From Microthyrium microscopicum (lineage: Eukaryota > Ascomycota > Dothideomycetes > Microthyriales > Microthyriaceae), in contig MU004248.1 of the NCBI GenBank assembly GCA_010405405.1, forward strand, positions 69,250-133,249: a stretch of DNA of 64,000 nt. The letters run 5' to 3'. Positions 55,901 to 64,000 of the stretch are shown one piece after another (positions within the stretch are counted from its first letter, which is position 1; the number at the start of each line of letters is the position of its first letter). The translations under genes were made by a program, and so were the position numbers. The notes under the pieces were generated by a model. That model was not told the DNA's origin, did not search any database, and was given only the letters and a program-made list of their open reading frames with translations.

Positions 55901-58900
55901 ATTACTATAAAGGCTACTTATATTAAAAACAAGGCAATATAGAAATAAAAAGATAACCTAAAACTACTACTTATAAGAGTATAAAAAAGAATTAAAGTAC
56001 TATTAGGAGAACTTATATCTAAAGAAAAGGATTTAATATAATTATTCCTTAACTAGCTAATAGCTAATTTTATACAATACTATATATTCTTTATTATAAT
56101 ATAAGACTATATTAAATAACTAGTATTCTACCTAGCTCTAACTATAAATAGGGCCTCTTTACTAACGCGCCTTAAAGCGTATCTTAACTAAAAACTTAAT
56201 ATAATTATAAAGCAAATTACTAAAATTAAAATAACTCTTAACTCCTAGGTAAAGGTTATAAAAGGACCTAACCTACTAATCCTTAACTAAAAAGCTTTTT
56301 TTATAAGCCTAATAGTCTAAATTAATATTATAAAAGTAGTTAAAAATATATTAAAAAAAGATAAGCAAAATAAGGTAAAGCTATTTAAAAAGATTAAGAA
56401 AACTATCCTATAAGCAATAGTTATTAAGCTATTACTTAGTAAGAATGTTAACGTTATAGTTAATATATAATTAGATAAAGACTATATCTAAAATAGGCTA
56501 CGCTAAATAAGCTTAAATAAGGTTTAGGTCCTATAATAAGACTATTTAGTAGAGATCCTAAAAGTTTTACTTAAACTAGATATAGCTTATAATAAAAATA
56601 TAAATAATAGTAAACTAATTAAAGAACTAGTTAATAAAAATAAGATAAAGTTTAAATACCTAGAGATAAGAGTAGTCTAATAGCTCTATAAAGGCGTAGA
56701 ATATAAATAAGTAAAAAAAGAACTAGAAAAGTATAAGAAAGCATATACTAAAGGATTACTTATACTATACTACCTAATAATAATAATAAAAGATAAGGTT
56801 ATTTAAAAGAAATTTATTATTAGAATAGAAGAGCTCTTTACTAAATTATATAACCTAAAATATACTACTAAATAGTACTTCTACTACTAAGTTTAGGGCT
56901 ATATATAAATAACTTATATCTAGTATAAACTAAACTATAGTAAATATATAAGTAATTATAATATTAGGAACTATACTAGGATAAGCTTAATCTAGTACTT
57001 TAATTATAAAGATAATAAGAGAGGAAGAAAAGAAGAGAAAGAGTAAAGCTAAAGATACTATATATAGTAAAAAAATATATATAAAGTATACTAAACCTAC
57101 TTTAAGAGTATAAAAAGATTCTAAGTAATAAATAAAAGATATATAAAATAGATAAGAGCTATAATACCTACTTAAATTATACTAATCTAGCTTATAGATA
57201 ATAATAAATATATTATAGTAAATAATATAAAGAAAAAAAAAGTAGAGACTAAGAACCTTAAAAGACTATTAGCATTATAGAAGGTAAAGGATAAGGTATA
57301 TAATAACCTAGTCTAGAGTATTTAGAAATTAATTATAAGTATATTTAACTTTAATAAAGGTAATAATAGCTTATAAACTATAAAAGATAGCGCCCTAGAA
57401 GACTAATAAGGAAATAACTAAGGAAGAGTAGGATAAGCTATAAATAACTCTAAGCTAACCTTTAGTAATAAAATAAATAAAATCTAAATAATAAACTTAA
57501 ATAAATAGTATTAATATTATATAATATAACTATAAGAAATTAAATAAGAGGGAAGTAAGGCTATTTTTTAATATACTAAATAATACTAAGTAACTAATTA
57601 TAGTAATCTAAGACTCTAGAGGAATTATAAAGCTAAAGAAAATATACTACCTTCTTAACTACGTACTAGTATATAACTAAGATAATTAATTAAGAGTATA
57701 CTTTATAATAAGTAAAGCGCTTAATATAGAGAACTAGTAAGTAAGATATTATAACTAATTTATTTTAATACTATGCCTCTAGCATAGGTATATAATACTA
57801 ATAATTATTAATATATATAGTAAAGGCTTAGTAGTAAGTAACTATAACTATATTACTAAATACCTAATACTAATAAAGATAATTAATAAGGTAAAAAGAG
57901 AAATCCTATTAATAGAAGACTTTAATTACTACTATTATTAATAAGGAGGCATAGTATTAGCTACTAAACCCTAAGTAAATACTTTACTTTATAATATAAT
58001 TAAGTAGGGGCTTTATCTATATATACTAAAAGAAGAACTAACTTATAGGTTATATAAAGGAAGGAGAGTAGGAGTAGCAAAAATAGTAATTAATCTTATA
58101 TTCCTATTCTAATTCCTTTAAGAAAGATTAGAATTCTATAGCCTAGTTAATATCTAGGTACTAATAAAAGATTATATCTTAGTACTAATTTAGCTAACTC
58201 TAGGATAAGAAAAATATATATTAAAAGTATAGTATAATATATAAAAACTAGATATAGAATAATTTATTAAATATATAAATAATAGCTTATAGGATACTAA
58301 AGATATATTAATAGAAGCCCTATATAGAGTAATAATAAAAGTACTAAAGATTTACTATCTAAAAATAAAATCTTTAAAGTAAGCTTTATATAGATAGTTA
58401 TCTATAACTACTCTACTAATATAAAGAAAGCGCTATATAAAATAAAGATATCTCTAAATAGAGACTAACTAGAATAAGTATATATATAAGTTAGTTATAG
58501 CCTAGCTAAAAAAATCTCTATGCTAGAATAAAGTAATATCTTAGTAAACCTTTATAAAAGAAATTATAAAGAATTATAAATACTATAAAAACTAAGGCCT
58601 ATAGAGAATAAGTAAATAAATAAGAGCTAAAGCTAGTAAATTAAAGAAAGACCTATACTTACTAGTACTTAGATAAACTACTAGTAATAACTATACCTAT
58701 AATAACTAAGGTAAAGTAAATATACTATCTATAAAGTTCTTTCCTTAAATAAAGGTAGTAGACCTTAATAATATAGAGAATGCTATCTTACCCTTAAAAC
58801 TAGAAATAGACTATAAGATAATAGTAAAAGAGATAAATTATATAATTAGTAGCCTTCTAAATCGTAAGGTAATAGAACTTATTAATATACTAAATAAGGT

Positions 58901-61900
58901 CCTAAAGGCTCTTAGGCTTAAGGCGTAACTAAAAAAGGAGAGTAATAATCTAAAACTAATAGAATTTAGTAAAAGACTAGTACTTATAATTAATAGAATA
59001 TTAATAAATAGTATAATTCTAGAATATTTAAAGTAATCCTATATACTAGTACTAAAAAAGCTAGGTAAGAAAGACTACTTACTACTAATAGCTTATTAGC
59101 TAATTACCCTTAAGAATATAATAGTAAAGTTAGTTAAAAAGATTATTACTAATAGACTTACTTAACTTATAGAGAATAATAACTTACTACTCTAGAACTA
59201 AATAAAGGCTAGAGTAAGATAGTTAATACTAATAGTAGTATAGCTCTTAAGGAGTATTATTAAGGTAGTATAAAAAAGAAATATAAAAGCTATAGTATTA
59301 GTACTTAGCTTTAACCTTTAAGGGGCGTATAATAATATTAATCTAAAGAAGCTTCTCTATATTCTAGAGATAAAGAGAGTCCCTTAGTAGCTAATTAATA
59401 TAGTAGTAAGCTTTACTACTAATTATATAACCTAAATTATATTTACTAGGTATTAGAGCCTAGTAATAATAATTAATATAGGAATCCCTTAGAGATCCTC
59501 CTTCTTACCTATTCTTTTCTTCTTTTTTATATTAAAACTACTAGAATACTTTTAAGACGTAAGTAATAATATCTTTAGATTTAGCTTTATAAATAATACT
59601 ATATTAGTTATATAGAGTAATACTACTTAAGAGAACTATATAAGACTAGAAGAGGCTTACTAGAAGTATACTAACTAAGTAAATAAGTATAGAGTAAAGT
59701 TTACTTCTAATAAGTATTAAGTAATATACTTTACTTAGAATATCTACTACTTAGAAGTAGACTTATAATTTATAGTAATAATAGATAGTATATCTACTAA
59801 GCTTATACTAAAGAGTATTAAGGTACTAAGTATATAGGTAAATAAGAGAATAAACTAGAAAAACTATATTAAAAAGACTAGAACTAAAGGATTTAAGTAA
59901 ATAGTAATATTTTTAAGAATAGTATAGTTAGAATAAGGACTAGTCTTTAGAAAAATAAAGCTTCTTTATATAGTAGTTATTAAGCTAACTCTTATATATA
60001 AAGTATAAATATAGAGTCTAGGATTACTATTCCCTAAGGTACTAAAAGATTATTATAAACTACTAATAGTAGTTTAGAATAATATACTCTATAAGATAAT
60101 AAGAAAGTATTAAAGAACTCTTATTACTTTATTAAATAAGAAAATAAGGGTTAAACTACTCTAGATAAATACTATAGTTTTAGTAAAGGAATATATTAAT
60201 AAGAATAAAGACTTAATAGTAATATAAAAGATAAGCAAAATCGTTACTAAGGTATATTAAGTAAATCTTCTAAAGAACTAAAGGATACCTCTCTAGTAGT
60301 AATAACTAAGAAGCTTAGTAATACTTAAACTAGTATAGATATATATAACTAAAGTTATAGCTTAGGGAGTTAATATATTAAAGTAATAAAAAAAGAGATT
60401 AGAGATAAAGTAGAAGTAGGATACTAATTATAGATAAGTAATATAACTAATAGATAATACGTTATAGAAGAAGAAGGAGGTAAAACCTAAACTAGAGCTA
60501 GAGATATTCCTAATTAGAGTATATTACTATAAGCTCTAAATAAATACTTAGGTATAACTTATAAGAATATAGTAATATACTACTATAGTATAGAGAACGT
60601 TATAAAGTAACTAACTAATTAAGCTTTATAATAATCTTAATAAAATATAAGCAATAGTACTCTTCTTTATATAATTAGAAGTTATTAGACTTAATAACTA
60701 GCTATATAGTATATAGGTACTAATAGTCTTTCTACTATAGTACTTATATAGTTACTAGTAATAAATAGTTTACTATATACTACTAAACTACTTATAATAT
60801 TATAGAGAAAGATTACTAGAATAAGTAATAATACTAAATAAGGCTTATATACTCTCTAATCTAAGAGATGCTTAAGTAATAGCTAAATAGCTACTAAAAA
60901 GTAGAGCTCTTTAATAATTTAAGCTAACTAAAAAGATTATAAAAATAAACCTTAAGGCGTATAAAGAACTACTAAGACTTAAGGATCCTATAAATAACTA
61001 ACTATAATATTATAGTACTAATAAGCTAGTAATATATAATTATAAAGAAAATAGCTAAGTCTAGGAACGTAATTAATTTTATTCTATATCTATCTATTAC
61101 TTTTTATTAAATAATGCTACTACTTTACCTAATAACTAAGATATCTTTATTAATAAATCTATCTTTATACTTTAAGCGCAAAGCTTTAGTAAGATAGCTT
61201 ATAGGTAAGCTAAATTAGTAGCTAGTATAGCTATATTAACCTTTAGCTTCTTCTTTTTTTACTACGTTAGTAAGGTTATAGTAGAAGTAAACTAGGCCTT
61301 ATAGTTAGTAAACTTACTTATTAAACTCTCTATAACCTTTATCTACTTAGTAGCCTCCTTATCTATACCTAATAATATATACTCTTTAATACTCTAATAA
61401 AGGTTAACTAGGTTAGCTATTATCTTATTAAAGGTATATTAAAGATACTTACTCTACTCTTTTAACTCTATTAGTACCTTACTATAATATTAGAAAAGGT
61501 AGAAGATTAAGAATAAGGATATACTTATAGCTTTATACTTAGAACGTTACTTTTTATAATAAGAGTAAGAATACTAGCTAGAGCTAGCTTAACTATAAAT
61601 ATAAGTAAGTATTATAATAAGCGCGTTAAGACTAACTAGATACTTACTATTAAGTAACTCTATATAATAGCGTAACGCTTAGTAGAAGTTTAGTAAATAA
61701 ATAAAATAGCTAAGTATATTTACTAATTAAAAAACTTTCTATATTAATAACTAGCCTAAACTTAAAAAAAAGTTATAAAAGTAGTAAATAAGAAGTAAAT
61801 ACTAGTAAAAATCTTAAAAATAAGAGATTAAGTAATATTAAATATATATAATATTACTATAGCTTATCTTACTTAGTTTCTAAACTTAAAAAATATAGGT

Positions 61901-63096
61901 TCTTTTTAAGTAATCTAAGTAATTAATAATATAGCTTATAAGTTAAAGCTTTCTTTATATTTTAATATATTCTTAGTATTTTATTCTTAGCTTTTATATA
62001 AAGTAGATCTTTTTATAAAAGAGCTAGATTAAAGAAGTATTTAAGCTATTAAAAATTATAGACGTTAAGGTACTTAAGTTAAGAAAGTTATTAATTTAAA
62101 GCTTAATAAAAAGTAAAAAGACTTAATTATAAATAAAAAGCTATATTTATTCTATAAAGCTAAGTATAAAAAATAAGATAGCTAAAATAAAAATCTAATA
62201 TAGGAACTATAATATCTCTTCTTAAATTATTTAAATAAGGTTAATAAGTTTTATAAAGATAATTTAAAAAAGCTTAGACTATATAAGTAATATTAGATAT
62301 AAGATAGTAGTAAGGAGTTACTTTAGCTACTAGGAGTATAAATTAATTATTTAACTCTTAAAGACTAAGACTCTTAAAGACTAAGGCTAGCACTACTAAG
62401 ATAGATATTTTCTAATTTAATAAAGAGAATATATTAAGTAACTAGCTATTAGAATTAGTTATTAAGAATAGTAGTTTATCCTTATAAGAGGCTATAGACT
62501 TATTATTATTATAATATCTTAAAGCCTACTAGATTTAAGTTTAAAGAGTTTAGTTAGAGAGGTTAAGAAGGATTTAAAAGGGATTAGAGAAGTTATTTAT
62601 TTTAGATTAGAAGAGCTTTACTAAAGCTTACGCATAATAAGAAGGAAGGATTATATTATAGGAACTAAACCCTAACCCTAAGTATAGACTATATAGCCCG
62701 TGCCCCTAGAGGACATATCCTCTATTAGAGTAGCAGTAGAATAAACCTTAAAGTTTGTTTCTTAATCATATTACTATACTGCTACCACATTAGCTCTGTG
62801 ACCGTGACATGTTAGTCTTACCTTGTTTCATGATGAAAGATCGACACTAATCGGAGGTACAGGCAGAGAGAGACTGGCTCAACTTTCCCAAAACCTTACC
62901 TGTTGTAAAGGCGAGTATAGACACGGGTCACTTGGGCACTTACTGGAGCTTGAACGGTGGTCAATTTGGAAAGATAACCGTGGCCTATCTCAAATATATG
63001 TTTTACGCTGATCAAGGGGCCAAGAAGTTGTTCCTCGAGCCAAACTCATCTCTTGTGGCCGATGGATGGAATATATCCACTAGGAACTGGAACTAG
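52946..63096 (+). CDS. Secreted alpha/beta hydrolase, intron 2 occupied by an LTR element
   Basis: Exons 52,946-53,093, 53,159-53,754 and 62,863-63,096 add up to 325 aa in one frame. Residues 1-18 are a signal peptide (MYSHALVPVLLAAAVFAL). LPVVVFGNGGCVNVGT is the oxyanion region, AVGQSCGGLEA the nucleophile elbow (Ser192), FNGGPLDVAYP the likely acid (Asp243), and DTGHLGTYW the likely His271. His271 lies in exon 3, beyond the insertion. The host intron starts GT at 53,755 and ends ACTAATCGGAGGTACAG at 62,862. The LTR element entered 3 bp after the donor GT began, leaving a ~9.1-kb intron in place of one of about 50 bp. The frame on both sides is clean, so either the event is recent or rare splicing persists; most likely the gene is disrupted. 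Substrate unknown (esterase/lipase-like). Confidence 0.82.
53758..53913 (+). repeat. 156-bp 5' LTR
   Basis: Begins TGTCATGGGAACC and ends at the counterpart of GTGACA, so the ends are TGTCA/TGACA inverted repeats. It pairs with 62,654-62,809, which has exactly the same length. It contains AAACCCTAACCCTAAG, two telomere-like units. The outer part, next to the host exon, keeps C and G; the inner part is RIP-bleached. Confidence 0.9.
55850..61070 (+). mobile_element. Tad-like LINE (non-LTR retrotransposon), RIP-degraded
   Basis: Boundaries are approximate, taken from the rise in C/G at about 55,850 and the fall near 61,070. At 59,481-59,528 a frame reads GIP-stop-RSSFLPILFFFF, the RIP-altered form of the LINE reverse-transcriptase box GxPQGSPLSPxLF. 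At 59,583-59,597 the sequence reads SFINN, the expected product of G-to-A change in the catalytic FxDD box. Around 56,877-57,030 cysteine-knuckle-like codons suggest ORF1. That order (zinc-knuckle ORF1, then RT, with space for RNase H) is that of the Tad clade. Stops are everywhere. No terminal repeats or poly-A tail were found. Confidence 0.65.
62654..62809 (+). repeat. 156-bp 3' LTR
   Basis: Partner of 53,758-53,913. It is mutated at its inner edge but nearly pristine toward the outer edge (CTCTGTGACCGTGACA). The CCCTAACCCTAAG motif is conserved. The host intron resumes at 62,810. Confidence 0.9.
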
Positions 63097-63626
63097 AGAT
63101 TGTGGATCAGCTAGAGAGATACGGTAGCTTCATCAATCGTACATATTGGTACAAAGATCAAATCTGAACTCAAAACCAGGAGTGCCATTTCTACACATAC
63201 ATAGAGTGTTTACCAGCCAGTGGCTACCTAGGCATTGACATCTAAGATGAATAGACAAAAAAACAAGTAGGAAATAAGTGAAATGACACCTCTCGGTTCA
63301 TGTCAGAGGTTGGTAGCCTAGCCGGCATACCTGACCACAATAAATCGTACTTGTACATGAGAATCTTGAAGCAAACCGCGTGTGGAGATTGCAGACAACA
63401 GGAATAAACAAGATAATAATTACAAAGTCCTGTACTGTAGAAACAAGAAAACCCATGAGAAAGTCCACGCCGTAAATCATGAAATGTTGGGGGAGTTGCG
63501 CCATTAGCATACTCAATCTCGTGCAATCATCAACGCCGCACATGCCGTAAAAACAACGCTGCCTCATCATTCACCATGCTGTTTCTTGAAAATATGCTGA
63601 TGCAAGTTTTAGCCTCGACTAGCTGC
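63097..63626. other. Intergenic, no supported gene
   Basis: About 530 bp between the hydrolase 3' end and a convergent gene. Minus-strand frames at 63,242-63,570 overlap each other and match nothing; they are likely 3' untranslated sequence. Confidence 0.45.
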
Positions 63627-64000
63627 TCATACGCAGAGCACGAGATCACCGTGCTCGTTGGCGCGGATCTTGAGTCGTTTCCATAATTCTTTCTCGCCGG
63701 AGCCACCATCTCGCCTCCAACGTTTTAGAGCTTTGTAAACGCTGACTCCTTCATCGGTTTCACTTCCTTTGACCAGACAGCTCAAGAACATGTCAACACT
63801 TTTGGTGGTGGGTGCATGTTCGATGCGGACCAGAGCCTTACTCATGTCCTCTGCCACTAAATTGCGATCGGGATATTCCAGGGCCTTGAGCTGTTTCTTC
63901 TGACGACCGTTTGGTGATACGTGAGGTGATGAGGGGGATGGTGAGCGTTTTCGAGTTCGACGACGTTCCCACAGCGCGTGACCATTACGATCACGCTTGG
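63627..64000 (-). CDS. 3' end of an unrecognised gene (runs off window)
   Basis: The minus-strand frame is open from the window edge at 64,000 to a TGA at 63,627-63,629, giving the last 123 codons. A basic Arg/Ser/Pro-rich part (ALWERRRTRKRSPSPSSPHV) comes first, then KKQLKALEYPDRNLVAEDMS and KALVRIEHAPTTKSVDMFLS. A charged end with WRRDGG and LWKRLKIRANEHGDLVL follows. The low-complexity basic segment suggests a nuclear protein, but I do not recognise a family. The true start lies outside the window. Confidence 0.65.
   Translation of the reverse strand, partial: KRDRNGHALWERRRTRKRSPSPSSPHVSPNGRQKKQLKALEYPDRNLVAEDMSKALVRIEHAPTTKSVDMFLSCLVKGSETDEGVSVYKALKRWRRDGGSGEKELWKRLKIRANEHGDLVLCV

Larger units (their letters stand above)
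53758..62809 (+). mobile_element. LTR retrotransposon fossil with a nested LINE
   Basis: A 9.05-kb element has identical-length 156-bp LTRs in direct orientation. A purine-rich tract (AATAAGAAGGAAGGA, about 62,637-62,651) sits just before the right LTR and sets the plus orientation. A 4-5 bp target duplication (ATGT-) flanks it. The interior is RIP-bleached, closed in every frame, and I could not assign gag or pol to Ty3 or copia. Much of the middle belongs to a LINE. The element is dead with a great many breaks. It is younger than the hydrolase intron it entered and older than, or the same age as, the RIP that altered it. Confidence 0.85.

Noticed and set aside
63242-63570. Overlapping hydrophobic minus-strand frames
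   Set aside because: They overlap in two frames, have no family likeness and lie where 3' untranslated sequence is expected.

Overview
The window is genomic DNA of a filamentous ascomycete (Pezizomycotina). Evidence: genes with 45-75 nt GT-AG introns and CTAAC/CTAAT branch points, a CFEM-GPI protein, and a two-speed layout in which gene-rich DNA of ordinary composition abuts very AT-rich blocks almost free of CpA/TpG. That composition is the mark of repeat-induced point mutation (RIP). A leotiomycete is my guess from gene content, not something proved here. No rRNA, tRNA, CRISPR or prokaryotic operon was seen.

Region 1 (1-13,503) is a RIP-mutated repeat block. It holds unassigned transposon debris, a 29-bp minisatellite with a 10-N assembly gap, a ~481-bp tandem satellite, and a 7.6-kb Ty3/gypsy-type LTR fossil (5,027-12,609, minus strand). 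That fossil landed inside a satellite unit and left a perfect 5-bp target duplication.

Region 2 (about 13,500-53,757) is the gene-rich core. In order it carries ATG10 (autophagy E2-like enzyme), CWC25 and a divergent DNAJC17/Cwc23-type J protein (both spliceosomal), MRI1 (methionine salvage), UVE1 (UV damage endonuclease), a CFEM-GPI protein, a 14-TM MFS exporter, a large fungal-specific protein with a possible HicA-like C-terminus, folylpolyglutamate synthase, pyrroline-5-carboxylate reductase, a serine-racemase-like PLP enzyme and a type II membrane glycosyltransferase-like protein. It continues with a tiny eight-cysteine secreted peptide, a mitochondrial DUF5321-like protein, TRM1, a thioredoxin with a tail, a Tom6-like subunit, a nucleotidyltransferase pseudogene, a small membrane protein, a membrane-anchored amidohydrolase and a secreted alpha/beta hydrolase. 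Two foldback MITEs with TA target duplications lie between genes. Most genes are housekeeping and not functionally linked. The exceptions are the divergent spliceosome pair, the tail-to-tail MRI1/UVE1 pair, and a cluster of mitochondrial or dual-targeted proteins (DUF5321-like, TRM1, Tom6-like).

Region 3 (53,758-62,809) is a second LTR-retrotransposon fossil, itself apparently invaded by a Tad-like LINE. It sits 3 bp inside an intron of the secreted hydrolase, whose last exon (62,863-63,096) lies beyond it and carries the likely catalytic histidine. Region 4 (to 64,000) returns to normal composition and ends in the 3' part of an unrecognised minus-strand gene.
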